64,000 nucleotides of DNA from Serratia quinivorans (GTDB lineage Bacteria > Pseudomonadota > Gammaproteobacteria > Enterobacterales > Enterobacteriaceae). Below the pieces are notes generated by a model. It searched no databases. It was not told the DNA's origin and saw only the letters and a program-made list of their open reading frames with translations. Positions 1 to 9,032 of this stretch are shown in pieces (position 1 is the stretch's first letter; the number at the start of each line of letters is the position of its first letter). Both the position numbers and the translations under genes were made by a program. The stretch spans positions 1,612,001-1,676,000 of the forward strand of contig NZ_CAMKGL010000001.1 of NCBI RefSeq assembly GCF_946227985.1. Direction: 5' to 3'.

Positions 1-1
1 T

Positions 2-307
2 GCCTACCACACCACCGCAATGCTGATCCTGGTGCAGACACTGTTTTGCATCCTGGTGTCACTGTTCGTCGGCGTGGCACCGGCGGCACTGTCCGATCTG
101 TTCCCTACCCAGGTGCGGGCCAGCGGCATGTCGGTGTCCTACAACCTGGCGGTGACGGTGTTCGGCGGCTTTGCCCCGGCGATCCTCACCTGGCTGACCC
201 AGAATACCGGCACCCGTTTTGCCCCTGCCTGGTACGTGATGATCGCCAGCCTGCTGGCCTTGGTCACCCTGTATTTGATCGCCCGTCACCCGGTGCGGCA
301 GCCCTGA
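2..307 (+). CDS. MFS metabolite:H+ symporter, C-terminal fragment cut by the window edge
   Basis: The frame is open from the first bases, so the gene begins before the window; about 100 C-terminal residues are visible. They contain two or three hydrophobic helices around the motif DLFPTQVRASGMSVSYNLA. That motif is characteristic of the metabolite:H+ symporter branch of the MFS (ProP, KgtP and ShiA relatives). The symporter at 16506-17816 has the matching motif EMFPTQVRYTGLGLAYSL, so the two are relatives at opposite ends of the same island. The gene stops 51 bp before the exported lyase-like gene on the same strand and probably shares its transcript. An organic or aromatic acid substrate is inferred from the neighbours only. 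Confidence 0.75.
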   Translation, partial: AYHTTAMLILVQTLFCILVSLFVGVAPAALSDLFPTQVRASGMSVSYNLAVTVFGGFAPAILTWLTQNTGTRFAPAWYVMIASLLALVTLYLIARHPVRQP

Positions 308-358
308 ACACAACACAATAACGACATCATAATAATCAATAAAAAGGGTTCACTTATC

Positions 359-2005
359 ATGCCAGGAAAACTCGCCTTATCGCTGCTGGCCGCGCTGACG
401 CTCGGTTACAGCCAGCTTGGATTGGCCACCGTCACGCTCGACGGCCACTCCATTACCCCGCAGATGATCGCCAACGTCGCCGATGGCGAAGCGGTGGCCG
501 TCGCCCCTGCCGCCATCAAGCGCGTGACATTGTCACATAAGGTGCTGATCGAGGCGGCACAGAACGGTTTGAAAATTTATGGACTGACGGTCGGCGTCGG
601 GTTGAACAAGGATCGGCCCATGGTCGACGTGCATGGCAAGCTGACGCAGGAAGTGATCGACGCATCGAAAAAATTTAACGTCGGTCTGCTGCATGCCCAT
701 TCCGGCGGCATCGGTGAACCCATGAGCATCCGCGTGGCACGGGCCACCCTGGTCACCCGGCTTAATGGTCTGCTAAACGGGGGCGGGGGCGTTCAACCGG
801 CGATTGTCGACACCTATGTCGCCTTTCTCAACAAAGGGATTACCCCGGTGATCCCGGCGGACGGTTCGGTGGGTGAAGGCGATATCACGGTGATCAGCCA
901 CATCGGGCTGGCGATGCTCGGCGAGGGCGAGGTCTATTATCAGGGCAGCAAAGTGGCCGCCAGTGCGGCGCTGCAGAGCAGCCAAACGCCGGCTATTACG
1001 CCCTATGCCAAGGACGCACTGGCGATCCTCAGTTCCAATGCCTATTCCGCCGCCAGTGGCGCACTGGCGCTGGATTCACTGGCCCATCTGATGCAGGTCA
1101 ATACCCTGACCTATGCCCTGAGTTTGCAGGCGCTAAACGGCAACGTATCGCCGTTTCTGGCCAATACCCTGGCGCTACGTCCCTATCCGGAAGTGGCGGC
1201 GATGGGCAAAAACCTGCGTGAACTGTTGGCCGGTTCCAGCCTGTGGCAGCACGACGACAGCCGCCCGCTGCAGGATCCGCTCAGCTTCCGCTCCGGCGTC
1301 TATCTGCTGGCGGAACTTCAGCGTAGCTACCGGCAGGCCTACGATCAATTACTGGTGCAGTTAAACAGTTCCGACGACAACCCGGGGGTGGCGCTGAACG
1401 TCACGGCACCGTCACAGCGTCCGCAGGAGGCGGTCGGCTACGTGAGTGAAGGCAACCTGCAGGGCGCAGTGCTGCCAAGCGCTAACTTTGAGCCACTGCC
1501 GTGGGTGCTGGCCTTCGAACAGTTGGGACTGGCACTGGCGCACAACTCGCTGGCCAGCGCCCAACAGGTGGTCAAACTGAATAACCCGGCGTTTACCGGC
1601 CTGAGCCGCTTCCTTGGCACCGCACGCACCGTGCATGCCTTTGGCGCGATGGAAAAGCCGGTGATGATGCTGGCAATGCGCAATAAAGAGCTGGCGATGC
1701 CGGTGTCGCTCGATTACTTCCCGGTGGCCGGCGATATCGAAGACATTGCCACTAACGCCCCGTCGGTGGTTGAGCGCGTTCAACAGCAGGTGGATAACGC
1801 CTATCAACTGCTGGGGATCCTGCTGGTGCACGACGCCCAGGCGGTGAGCCTGCGCCAGCAGCGGCACAACGGTTTTACGCTCTCCGCGCCGACAGCGGCA
1901 CTTTACACGGCGCTACGCCAACGGGTGCCGTTTATCGAAATCGATCGCCCACTGGCACCCGACTTCGCCGCCGCAGAGCAGGTGCTGCGCCAATACGGCA
2001 GGTAA
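359..2005 (+). CDS. Exported HAL/PAL-fold lyase homologue without the MIO triad
   Basis: This 548-residue protein has a signal peptide (residues 1-23, cleavage likely after GLA). The rest matches the aromatic amino acid ammonia-lyase fold: YGLTVGVG at 74-81 (the catalytic Tyr loop), QDPLSFR at 305-311, NSSDDNPG at 336-343, then SANFEP and DIEDIATNAP. In HAL, PAL and TAL the motif GSVGASGDL supplies Ala-Ser-Gly, which cyclises into the electrophilic MIO group. Here that place reads GSVGEGDIT (169-177), one residue shorter and with no Ala-Ser-Gly, so MIO cannot form. It is therefore unlikely to be an ordinary ammonia-lyase and is not the hutH missing from the hut cluster. Cytoplasmic HutH also lacks a signal peptide. 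It may catalyse an elimination that needs no MIO, or bind a ligand. It follows an MFS symporter and precedes the gallate genes, and a strong terminator follows it. The fold is secure; the function is unknown. Confidence 0.85.
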   Translation: MPGKLALSLLAALTLGYSQLGLATVTLDGHSITPQMIANVADGEAVAVAPAAIKRVTLSHKVLIEAAQNGLKIYGLTVGVGLNKDRPMVDVHGKLTQEVIDASKKFNVGLLHAHSGGIGEPMSIRVARATLVTRLNGLLNGGGGVQPAIVDTYVAFLNKGITPVIPADGSVGEGDITVISHIGLAMLGEGEVYYQGSKVAASAALQSSQTPAITPYAKDALAILSSNAYSAASGALALDSLAHLMQVNTLTYALSLQALNGNVSPFLANTLALRPYPEVAAMGKNLRELLAGSSLWQHDDSRPLQDPLSFRSGVYLLAELQRSYRQAYDQLLVQLNSSDDNPGVALNVTAPSQRPQEAVGYVSEGNLQGAVLPSANFEPLPWVLAFEQLGLALAHNSLASAQQVVKLNNPAFTGLSRFLGTARTVHAFGAMEKPVMMLAMRNKELAMPVSLDYFPVAGDIEDIATNAPSVVERVQQQVDNAYQLLGILLVHDAQAVSLRQQRHNGFTLSAPTAALYTALRQRVPFIEIDRPLAPDFAAAEQVLRQYGR

Positions 2006-2036
2006 TCCCCAACTTTTTATCTCCCTTCCTGAACTC

Positions 2037-2065
2037 AGGGTGCCCCATGGCACCCTGTTTTTTTA
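2037..2065 (+). terminator. Rho-independent terminator after the lyase-like gene
   Basis: An 8-bp perfect stem (AGGGTGCC / GGCACCCT) with a CCAT loop is followed by a seven-T run. It ends the transcript carrying the MFS fragment and the lyase-like gene, so the galA operon downstream needs its own promoter. Confidence 0.9.
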
Positions 2066-2070
2066 TCCAA

Positions 2071-2089
2071 ATAAACAAAACTCATACCT
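2071..2089 (+). promoter_or_regulatory. Candidate GalR (LysR) binding motif upstream of the galA operon
   Basis: The 19-mer ATAAACAAAACTCATACCT matches ATAAATAAAACGCATACCT at 7484-7502, in the galR-galB intergenic region, at 17 of 19 positions. A shared motif ahead of the two halves of one pathway suggests a common regulator, most simply the LysR protein encoded between them. It lies about 210 bp before the transporter start, so the promoter may be well upstream of the gene. That this is the binding site is inference. Confidence 0.45.
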
Positions 2090-2301
2090 CGTTAATCATT
2101 TTCCGGCAGACACCGGCAGCCACAGTCCCTAACGTGGTAACTGAGTCGTCAGCCAGGAATCACACAATTAGCTGTTTTTTATAAAATAAATGATATAAAT
2201 ATTCTGACAATGCCCACTGGCGCTCATTCAATACGTTTCCGGCCTGCAACCAAAGTTTTAATCCGATCACATATTAATAAAAAAAACAGAGAGCGTACCC
2301 G

Positions 2302-3681
2302 ATGAGCAACCGCAACATTGTCGACGTCAAAGCGTGGATTGATTCCCGCCCTATTTCCGGCTATCAGTGGCTGGTATTGATTCTGTGTTTCGTGATCATT
2401 ATGTTTGATGGTTATGACGCCGCGGTGATGGGTTTTATCGCCCCCGCACTGATTGAAGACTGGGGGATTTCGCGCGCCGAAATGGGCCCGATCCTCGGTG
2501 CTGCGATGTTTGGTGTCGCTTTGGGAGCGCTGATCGCCGGCCCCTATTCCGATCGTTTTGGCCGCAAGAAGATACTGCTGCTGTCAATCCTGTGCTTTGC
2601 GTTGTTCAGCCTGCTGAGCACCTTTGCCCGCACCCCGCTGGAAATGGCCTTGCTGCGTTTTCTTACCGGCCTGGGCCTGGGCGCGGTGATGCCCAACTGC
2701 GTCACGCTGGTGTCAGAGTATATGCCCGAACGCCGCCGCGGCCTGATGATCACCCTGATGTACAGCGGCTTTAATATTGGTTCCGGTGCCGGCGGGTTTA
2801 TCGCCGCCGGTATGCTGCCGCACTACGGCTGGAAAGCGGTGCTGTTTTTCGGCGGCATCATGCCGCTGGTGCTGTTGCCGCTGCTGGTTTGGATCCTGCC
2901 GGAATCGACGCTGTATATGGTGGTACGCAACCACCACAAGGACAAGATTGCCCAAATTCTGCGCCGCGCCGGCGGGGTGTTCAGCGCCGGCACCACGTTC
3001 ATACTGAAAACCCCGGTGATCCCAAAGAAAGCCCGCGTACTCCAACTGTTCAGTAATGGTTACGCCAGGGGCACAGTGGTGCTGTGGCTGACCTATTTTA
3101 TGGGGCTGTTCGTCATCTACCTGCTCAACGGCTGGCTGCCGACCATCGTGCGCGGCGCCGGTTTCTCGCTGGAGCGCGCGGCGATAATCGCCGGTCTGTT
3201 CCAACTGGGCGGCACCCTGGGTGGCCTGCTGGTCGGTTACCTGATGGACCGCTTCGTCGCCAAACGGGTGATCGGACTGTTTTATCTGCTGGGCATGTTC
3301 TGCCTGCTGTCACAGGGTATCTGGGGCTTTGGCCCCACGCCGCTGGCGGTGTTGGTCTTTGTCAGCGGCATCTGTATCAACGGAGCGCAAACCGGTCTGC
3401 AGGCATTCTCACCGGCATTCTACCCCACAGAAATGCGGGCCACCGGCGTCAGCTGGATGCACGGCATTGGCCGCAGCGGCGCCATTATCAGCTCGTCAAT
3501 GGGCGGCGTATTGCTGGGTATTTTCCCCGGAGCCACCAGCATTTTCATCATCCTGGCGATCCCGGCGTTACTGGCGGCGATCACTATCATTAATCATCAA
3601 AAGGCACATCCGGCTGAAATGGTTAAAGGCATCGATATTACCGACCTGCCTGCGTTGTCACGCACCATGAATAACCGGTAA
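2302..3681 (+). CDS. Aromatic acid:H+ symporter, AAHS family MFS (probable gallate or related uptake)
   Basis: This 459-residue protein has about twelve membrane helices. Family marks include DGYDAAVMGFIAPAL in the first helix, with the Asp-Gly-Tyr-Asp motif of PcaK/BenK-type carriers, and the MFS loop motif GPYSDRFGRKK between helices 2 and 3. PERRRG and PTEMRATGVSW follow. It probably imports a hydroxylated aromatic acid across the inner membrane with protons. It heads the operon with galA (24 bp spacing), so gallate or protocatechuate is the likely substrate, as with GalT or PcaK; the sequence alone cannot choose. The start ATG follows GAGAGCG, a weak ribosome site. The upstream 296 bp contain the lyase terminator, the candidate GalR motif and an AT-rich promoter-like stretch. 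Confidence 0.85.
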   Translation: MSNRNIVDVKAWIDSRPISGYQWLVLILCFVIIMFDGYDAAVMGFIAPALIEDWGISRAEMGPILGAAMFGVALGALIAGPYSDRFGRKKILLLSILCFALFSLLSTFARTPLEMALLRFLTGLGLGAVMPNCVTLVSEYMPERRRGLMITLMYSGFNIGSGAGGFIAAGMLPHYGWKAVLFFGGIMPLVLLPLLVWILPESTLYMVVRNHHKDKIAQILRRAGGVFSAGTTFILKTPVIPKKARVLQLFSNGYARGTVVLWLTYFMGLFVIYLLNGWLPTIVRGAGFSLERAAIIAGLFQLGGTLGGLLVGYLMDRFVAKRVIGLFYLLGMFCLLSQGIWGFGPTPLAVLVFVSGICINGAQTGLQAFSPAFYPTEMRATGVSWMHGIGRSGAIISSSMGGVLLGIFPGATSIFIILAIPALLAAITIINHQKAHPAEMVKGIDITDLPALSRTMNNR

Positions 3682-3705
3682 TTCTTATTAATACAGAGGT
3701 AGACG

Positions 3706-4968
3706 ATGGCTAAGATCATTGGCGGACTGGCGGTGTCACACACCCCAACCATCGGTTTTGCAGTAGATCACAACAAGCAGAACGAAACGGCCTGGGCACC
3801 GATTTTTGACGGTTTCGCCCCGATGCAGCAATGGCTCGAAGAGAAAAAACCGGACGTGTTGCTGTATGTCTTCAACGATCACGTGACCTCGTTTTTCTTC
3901 GATCACTATTCGGCATTCGTGCTCGGCATTGACGACAGCTACGCGGTGGCCGACGAAGGCGGCGGCCCACGTGATTTGCCGCCGATTCGAGGCCATGCGG
4001 CGCTGTCGCAACATATCGGTGCCAGCCTGATGGCCGACGAGTTTGATATGTCGTTCTTCCAGGATAAACCTCTCGACCATGGGCTATTCTCCCCCCTTTC
4101 CGCCCTGCTGCCGTGGCAGAACGGCTGGCCAATGCAGGTGGTGCCGCTGCAGGTCGGGGTGCTGCAGTTCCCGATCCCTTCAGCCCGCCGCTGCTACAAG
4201 CTCGGTCAGGCTCTGCGCCGGGCGATCGAAAGCTTCCCGGAAGACTTGCGCGTCGCGGTGGTCGCCACCGGTGGCGTCTCGCATCAGGTACATGGAGAAC
4301 GTTGCGGTTTTAATAACCCGCAGTGGGATGAGCAATTTGTCGACTTGCTGGTTAACGATCCGCAGCGCCTGACCGAAATCACGCTGGCGGAGTACGCCAC
4401 CCTGGGTGGGCTGGAGGGCGCGGAGGTGATCATGTGGCTGATTATGCGCGGTGCCCTGTCGGCCAATGTCGAAAAGTTTCATCAGGCCTATTATCTGCCC
4501 TCAATGACCGGCATCGCCACGCTGATCCTGGAAAACCAGGCGCGCGAGGCACCGGTAGATGTCCATCAGCGCCAGCGCGACAAGATCAACCTGCAACTGG
4601 CGGGTGTTGAGAAACTGCCGGGTACCTATCCCTTTACCCATGCGCGCAGCCTGAAAGCCATCCGTATCAACCGTTTCCTGCACCGGCTGATCCAGCCGGC
4701 CTGGCGCGATCGCTTCAATAACGCCCAGCAGGCGCTGTTCGACGAAGCGCAGCTGACCCTTGAGGAACAGCAACTGTTGCGCGAACTCGACTGGCGCGGA
4801 CTGATCCATTATGGCGTCAGTTTCTTCCTGTTGGAAAAGCTCGGGGCTGTGGTCGGGGTATCCAACCTGCATATCTACTCGGCGATGCGTGGCCAGACGC
4901 TGGAAGAATTCCAGCAAACACGCAATCAGCAGGTGTTGTATTCCGTTGCGGGGAAAGCGCCAAAATGA
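3706..4968 (+). CDS. galA: Gallate dioxygenase (extradiol, LigAB-type fusion)
   Basis: This 420-residue protein should cleave the gallate ring with O2 and Fe(II) to 4-oxalomesaconate. The N-terminal two-thirds resembles the LigB catalytic subunit of protocatechuate 4,5-dioxygenase, with early His in GGLAVSHTPTIG, a second His in NDHVTSFFFDHYS, and a Glu/His-rich centre (ATGGVSHQVHGE). The C-terminal third is a LigA-like helical domain (RFLHRLIQPAWRDRF). This beta-alpha fusion and the length match Pseudomonas putida GalA. The stop overlaps the next gene (ATGA at 4965-4968), indicating translational coupling. galB, galC and galD across galR supply the rest of the pathway, so gallate is a much better assignment than protocatechuate. 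Confidence 0.9.
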   Translation: MAKIIGGLAVSHTPTIGFAVDHNKQNETAWAPIFDGFAPMQQWLEEKKPDVLLYVFNDHVTSFFFDHYSAFVLGIDDSYAVADEGGGPRDLPPIRGHAALSQHIGASLMADEFDMSFFQDKPLDHGLFSPLSALLPWQNGWPMQVVPLQVGVLQFPIPSARRCYKLGQALRRAIESFPEDLRVAVVATGGVSHQVHGERCGFNNPQWDEQFVDLLVNDPQRLTEITLAEYATLGGLEGAEVIMWLIMRGALSANVEKFHQAYYLPSMTGIATLILENQAREAPVDVHQRQRDKINLQLAGVEKLPGTYPFTHARSLKAIRINRFLHRLIQPAWRDRFNNAQQALFDEAQLTLEEQQLLRELDWRGLIHYGVSFFLLEKLGAVVGVSNLHIYSAMRGQTLEEFQQTRNQQVLYSVAGKAPK

Positions 4969-5795
4969 CTATTTTTGACCAGCCGAAAATTGACTGTCAC
5001 CACCATATTTTCGACCCAAAGCGCTTTCCCTATGCGTCAGACAGTGGTTACAACCCACAAGGTCACGAACTGGCAACCCTGGAACATTATCGCGCGGTGA
5101 TGCAGGCCTACGGTATTCGCCACTCGTTGATTGTCGGCCCGACGTCGGCTTACAACACCGATAACCGCTACCTGCTGGCGGCACTGGCCGCTGGCGAAGG
5201 CCGTCACAAAGGTATTGCCGTGGTGCCGCGTGATGTGGACAGCCAAACGCTTGCCGGATTGCAGTCACAGGGCGTGGTCGGCATCGCGCTTAACGTGGCG
5301 ATGCTCGGGGTCGAACCTTTCTTGCAGTTGGATCGGCTAATGGGGCAACTGGCAGAACTGGAAATGTTCGCGCAAATCCAGGTGCAGGACGACCAGTTAC
5401 CGGCGCTAATGCCGCTGCTGGCACGCACCCGCACCCGGCTGCTGTTCGACCATTCGGGTCGGCCGGACGTCAGCGCAGGTCTTCAACAACCGGCTTTTCA
5501 GGCCCTGTTGTCGTTGGCACAGCGTGAGCACACTTACGTCAAGCTTTCCGGTCTGGCCAAGTTTTCACGCCGGCACTACCCGTTCAGCGACGCTCAGCCT
5601 TACCTGTTGGCGCTGTTGGCGGCCTACAGCGGTGAGAAATGCATGTGGGGATCGGACTGGCCTTTCCTGCGTGCCACCGAACGCATGGACATGGGCACGC
5701 TGTTGATGCTGGCCGAACAGATGTTCCCCGACGCACAAACGCGCCGGCAAATTTTATGGCAGACGCCGCAGCGGCTGTTTGGTTTTAGCGAATGA
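4965..5795 (+). CDS. TIM-barrel amidohydrolase, probable 2-pyrone-4,6-dicarboxylate lactonase (LigI-like)
   Basis: This 276-residue amidohydrolase-family protein has the N-terminal metal motif DCHHHIFDP and the C-terminal GSDWPF, which carries the conserved Asp. Length and motifs fit LigI, which hydrolyses 2-pyrone-4,6-dicarboxylate to 4-oxalomesaconate. Gallate cleavage can give that lactone by spontaneous ring closure, so a lactonase would return it to the main pathway. I am not aware of it as part of the standard P. putida gal set, so the role is inferred from family and position. It overlaps galA by four bases and the dehydroquinase frame follows directly. Another lactone or amide substrate is possible. 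Confidence 0.7.
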   Translation: MTIFDQPKIDCHHHIFDPKRFPYASDSGYNPQGHELATLEHYRAVMQAYGIRHSLIVGPTSAYNTDNRYLLAALAAGEGRHKGIAVVPRDVDSQTLAGLQSQGVVGIALNVAMLGVEPFLQLDRLMGQLAELEMFAQIQVQDDQLPALMPLLARTRTRLLFDHSGRPDVSAGLQQPAFQALLSLAQREHTYVKLSGLAKFSRRHYPFSDAQPYLLALLAAYSGEKCMWGSDWPFLRATERMDMGTLLMLAEQMFPDAQTRRQILWQTPQRLFGFSE

Positions 5796-5806
5796 TCGGA
5801 GTAAAG

Positions 5807-6235
5807 ATGAAAACCATTTACGTGCTCAATGGCCCGAACCTTAACCTGTTAGGCACCCGCGAGCCTGAGACCTACGGCACCGACACGCTGGCGACCATCG
5901 AACAGCTGTGTCGCAGCACTGCGGCCGAACTGGAATGCCGGCTGGAATTTCGCCAAACCAACCATGAAGGTGAAATGATTGACTGGATCCAACAAACGCG
6001 CGGCAAGGCAGATGCACTGGTGATCAATCCGGCAGCCTGGACGCACACTTCGGTGGCAATACGTGACGCTGTCACGGCAGTAGCCCTGCCCCTGTTCGAG
6101 GTGCACATCACCAACGTGCACAAGCGCGAACCGTTTCGCCATCATTCCTACCTGTCCGACGTGGCCAACGGCGTGATTTGCGGCTTTGGCATTCAGGGAT
6201 ACCGTTATGCGCTGATGCAAGCGGCGCAGCTTTAG
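5807..6235 (+). CDS. aroQ: Type II 3-dehydroquinate dehydratase
   Basis: This 142-residue protein converts 3-dehydroquinate to 3-dehydroshikimate. Type II marks are [18 protein letters not shown] with the catalytic Tyr, [42 protein letters not shown] and the final GFGIQGY. The start at 5807 is chosen over the upstream in-frame ATG at 5792 because GGAG lies 5 bases before it and the family begins at this Met. In this operon the enzyme is probably catabolic, linking quinate or dehydroquinate to dehydroshikimate and then to hydroxybenzoates such as protocatechuate or gallate. A housekeeping shikimate-pathway role cannot be excluded. Its end overlaps the convergent galR by four bases. Confidence 0.9.
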   Translation: MKTIYVLNGPNLNLLGTREPETYGTDTLATIEQLCRSTAAELECRLEFRQTNHEGEMIDWIQQTRGKADALVINPAAWTHTSVAIRDAVTAVALPLFEVHITNVHKREPFRHHSYLSDVANGVICGFGIQGYRYALMQAAQL

Positions 6236-7452
6236 TCCCTACAGACCTCGCGCAAGCAGGCGATCAGTGCTTGCGCCGCCGGGGAATGAAGGCTGCCCGT
6301 ACGGCAGATCAGGCCAATGGCGCGTCCGGTATCAGGCAGCGCCATTGACAGCTGAACCAGTTCGCCGGAAGCCAGTTCATATTCCAACTGGTGGGCGGAT
6401 ACCGCCGCCAGCATGTCTGAATTCAGCAGCAAGCCTCTCACCAACGCCAGATCACCGGTTTCCACCACCGGGCTGGGCGCCGGGATATTCATCGCCATGA
6501 AGCAGCCGTCCAGCAAGCGCCGCGCCGGAGTGGCCGAACGTGGCAATACCCAGCGCGCCGCTCTCAACTGTTCTGGCCTTACCCCCGGGACCGACAGCGG
6601 ATGGCCACGACGTGCCAGTAGAACCATGTCTTCGGTAAACAGCGTTTCACTGTACACATCGGCGGCATAATCGCTGGCGCGCAGGGCACCAAAAATAAAA
6701 TCAATATCCCCGGAACGCAGCTCGCTAACCAGGGCCTCAAAGGCACTTTCGTTGGTCACCACGCTGACACCCGGATAGCGGGAGGTCAGTTGAATGATGG
6801 CCTGTGGCAACAGCCGGGTACGTCCCAACGGTAACGCCCCCACCCGCACTCGCCCCTCCAGCACCCCGCGGCGGGCTGCGATATCAGCGGGAATATGTTG
6901 CAGTTCATTCAGCGCACGGCGAATGTTAGCCTCGATTTCACGGCCGGCCAGCGACGGTACCATCCCCTGTGGGGTGCGCTCCAGCAACGGCACCCCGGCA
7001 CCGTTTTCCAACACCTTGAGCGCGGCACTGATCGCCGGCTGGCTTAGTCCGAGCAGCGTGGCGACGGTTTGCATATGCCGGGTTTCACACAGGCAGACAA
7101 AAATCTGCAGTCGTCGCACATTGAACAGGTACAAGGGTTCGGGATCGCCGCGCGTCTGCCCCCCTTTGCCCTGTAAGCGCTTTAGCAGCGCCGGTATCTG
7201 GTGCAATTCATCAATCGCCCGCCGGGCGCGCGGCAGCACGCATTTACCAAAGTCGGTCAGCAGCATGCCGCTGGCATGGCGTTCAAACAAGGGTGCCGCC
7301 AGTTGCTGCTCCAAATCGCGGATTGAGCGGGTGACAGCTGACTGGGTTCGGAATAGTTCATCGGCTGCGCGTGAGACGCTTCCCTGGGTCACTACCTGAC
7401 TAAACGCCCTGATTTGCATCAGGTTTGTCAGCAGATTCTCATCATAGTCCAT
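6232..7452 (-). CDS. galR: LysR-type transcriptional regulator of the gallate genes
   Basis: This 406-residue protein starts at the ATG ahead of [10 protein letters not shown], preceded by AAAGGAG. An open frame continues upstream of that Met but lacks a ribosome site. It has an N-terminal winged HTH ([20 protein letters not shown]). A second HTH-like segment, [20 protein letters not shown], lies near residue 110 before the substrate-binding domain. This doubled N-terminus and long length (LysR proteins are usually near 300) match the GalR/GbpR-type group. It is divergent from galBCD and convergent with aroQ, the classic position for a pathway regulator. Gallate or oxalomesaconate as inducer is inference. 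Confidence 0.82.
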   Translation of the reverse strand: MDYDENLLTNLMQIRAFSQVVTQGSVSRAADELFRTQSAVTRSIRDLEQQLAAPLFERHASGMLLTDFGKCVLPRARRAIDELHQIPALLKRLQGKGGQTRGDPEPLYLFNVRRLQIFVCLCETRHMQTVATLLGLSQPAISAALKVLENGAGVPLLERTPQGMVPSLAGREIEANIRRALNELQHIPADIAARRGVLEGRVRVGALPLGRTRLLPQAIIQLTSRYPGVSVVTNESAFEALVSELRSGDIDFIFGALRASDYAADVYSETLFTEDMVLLARRGHPLSVPGVRPEQLRAARWVLPRSATPARRLLDGCFMAMNIPAPSPVVETGDLALVRGLLLNSDMLAAVSAHQLEYELASGELVQLSMALPDTGRAIGLICRTGSLHSPAAQALIACLREVCRD

Positions 7453-7483
7453 CGCATCATCTCCTTTACCCGTGGCTGGCAAT

Positions 7484-7502
7484 ATAAATAAAACGCATAC
7501 CT
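7484..7502 (+). promoter_or_regulatory. Candidate GalR binding motif in the galR-galB intergenic region
   Basis: ATAAATAAAACGCATACCT is the second copy of the 19-mer at 2071-2089. It lies 32 bp before the galR start and 76 bp before galB, where a LysR protein would bind to control a divergent promoter pair. Confidence 0.5.
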
Positions 7503-7577
7503 GCTGCAATCAAATGAATTATCCGTCCTCCGTCAGAACTGACAGCATGAAGTCATTACACCGACCCAAGGAATCCG

Positions 7578-8321
7578 ATGATGAACTCAGTATCTTCAAA
7601 CAAAACCGCCCTGGTAGTCAGCGCCCATTCTGCCGATTTTGTCTGGCGTGCCGGCGGCGCGATTGCCCTGCATACCCAACTTGGCTATCAGGTCCACGTG
7701 GTTTGCCTGTCGTTTGGCGAGCGAGGAGAATCCGCCAAGCTGTGGCGTAAAGGCCAGATGACCGAGGACAAAGTGAAAGCCTCCCGTCGCGAGGAGGCCC
7801 ACGCCGCCGCCGAGATCCTGGGCGCCAGCATCGAATTCTTTGATATGGGTGACTATCCGCTACGGGCCGATAAAGAGGCGCTGTTCCGTCTGGCCGACGT
7901 ATTCCGAAAAGTACAGCCGCACTTTGTGCTGACCCATTCGCAAAAAGATCCGTACAACTACGATCACCCGCTGGCCAGCCACCTGACGCAGGAAGCCCGC
8001 ATTATCGCTCAGGCAGAAGGCTATCGCCCAGGTGAAACCATCGTCGGTGCACCACCGGTGTACCTGTTCGAACCGCATCAGCCGGAACAATGCGAATGGA
8101 AGCCGGACGTGCTGCTGGATATCACCGACGTCTGGGACAAAAAATACCAGGCGATCCAGTGTATGGCCGGTCAGGAGCACCTGTGGGAATACTACACCCG
8201 CGTCGCCCAGCAGCGCGGCGTGCAGGCCAAACGCAACGTCGGCATCACCAGTAGCAAAAATATCGTTTACGGCGAAGGCTACCAAAGCATCTTCCCGCGC
8301 GTGACGGGAGAACTGGCATGA
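7578..8321 (+). CDS. galB: 4-oxalomesaconate hydratase, PIG-L/LmbE family
   Basis: This 247-residue protein should hydrate the enol form of 4-oxalomesaconate to 4-carboxy-4-hydroxy-2-oxoadipate. It has the PIG-L zinc-site pattern: [15 protein letters not shown] near the N-terminus, where the usual AHPDD is changed to AHSAD, then [16 protein letters not shown] with the paired His. The [12 protein letters not shown] variant is a mark of the GalB/LigJ-like hydratases as I recall them. It is first in galB-galC-galD. AAGGAA precedes two adjacent ATG codons at 7578 and 7581, and either may start. It ends with an ATGA overlap into galC. Confidence 0.88.
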   Translation: MMNSVSSNKTALVVSAHSADFVWRAGGAIALHTQLGYQVHVVCLSFGERGESAKLWRKGQMTEDKVKASRREEAHAAAEILGASIEFFDMGDYPLRADKEALFRLADVFRKVQPHFVLTHSQKDPYNYDHPLASHLTQEARIIAQAEGYRPGETIVGAPPVYLFEPHQPEQCEWKPDVLLDITDVWDKKYQAIQCMAGQEHLWEYYTRVAQQRGVQAKRNVGITSSKNIVYGEGYQSIFPRVTGELA

Positions 8322-9031
8322 GCCCGATCGGTAAAAAAGGCGTGGTGATCCGCAATATCCCACGGGCAAACGCCCACACTCTGGATGCCCTGGCCGAATT
8401 TGGCGTAGCCACGGTGCATGAAGCACAAGGCCGCAAAGGCCTGCTGGACCCGGCAATTCGCCCCATTCAGCAGGATCGCGGAATTGCCGGCAGCGCGGTG
8501 ACGGTGTTGGTCGCCCCCGGTGATAACTGGATGTTTCACGTGGCGGTGGAGCAATGTCGCCCCGGCGACATTCTGGTAGTCGCCCCCACGTCCCCGTGCG
8601 GTGACGGCTACTTCGGCGATTTGCTGGCCACTTCACTGCAAGCGCGCGGCGTGCGCGGCCTGATCGCCGACCTCGGCGTGCGTGATACTCGCACCCTGCG
8701 GGAAATGGGCTTTCCGGTCTGGTCACGGGCGGTGTATGCCCAGGGCACGGTGAAAGAGACGTTGGGTTCAGTCAACGTCCCGTTGATTTGCGCCGGACAA
8801 CTGATTTATCCCGGCGATGTGATGATCGCCGATGACGACGGCGTGGTGGCGGTGCGACAAACCGAGGCAGAACAGGTGCTGGCAGCCAGCCGTCAGCGTG
8901 CCGAGCTGGAAGAGAGCAAACGTCTGCGCATGGCCGGAGGCGAACTGGGGCTGGATATCTATCAAATGCGCCCACGGCTGGCGGAAAAAGGCCTGAAATA
9001 TTACGACTCACTGGATCTGCTGGAGGATTAA
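8318..9031 (+). CDS. galC: 4-carboxy-4-hydroxy-2-oxoadipate aldolase, RraA-like
   Basis: This 237-residue protein cleaves 4-carboxy-4-hydroxy-2-oxoadipate to pyruvate and oxaloacetate, using a divalent metal. It has the RraA/HMG-aldolase fold, with [41 protein letters not shown] and [20 protein letters not shown]. In the last, the Arg-Asp pair is the substrate and metal site of the family. The acidic loop [15 protein letters not shown] follows. It overlaps galB by four bases and galD starts just after its stop. In this context the GalC assignment is strong, although RraA-fold proteins with other roles look similar. Confidence 0.9.
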   Translation: MSPIGKKGVVIRNIPRANAHTLDALAEFGVATVHEAQGRKGLLDPAIRPIQQDRGIAGSAVTVLVAPGDNWMFHVAVEQCRPGDILVVAPTSPCGDGYFGDLLATSLQARGVRGLIADLGVRDTRTLREMGFPVWSRAVYAQGTVKETLGSVNVPLICAGQLIYPGDVMIADDDGVVAVRQTEAEQVLAASRQRAELEESKRLRMAGGELGLDIYQMRPRLAEKGLKYYDSLDLLED

Positions 9032-9032
9032 C

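Noticed and set aside
1052-1060. An Ala-Ser-Gly triad in the lyase-like protein (residues 232-234)
   Set aside because: It lies about 60 residues after the GSVG loop, in the segment matching a different helix of HAL, so it cannot be the MIO-forming triad.
359-2005. The lyase-like gene as the missing hutH of the hut cluster
   Set aside because: It has a signal peptide, no MIO triad and no HutC operator, and it lies 20 kb from the hut genes inside the aromatic island.
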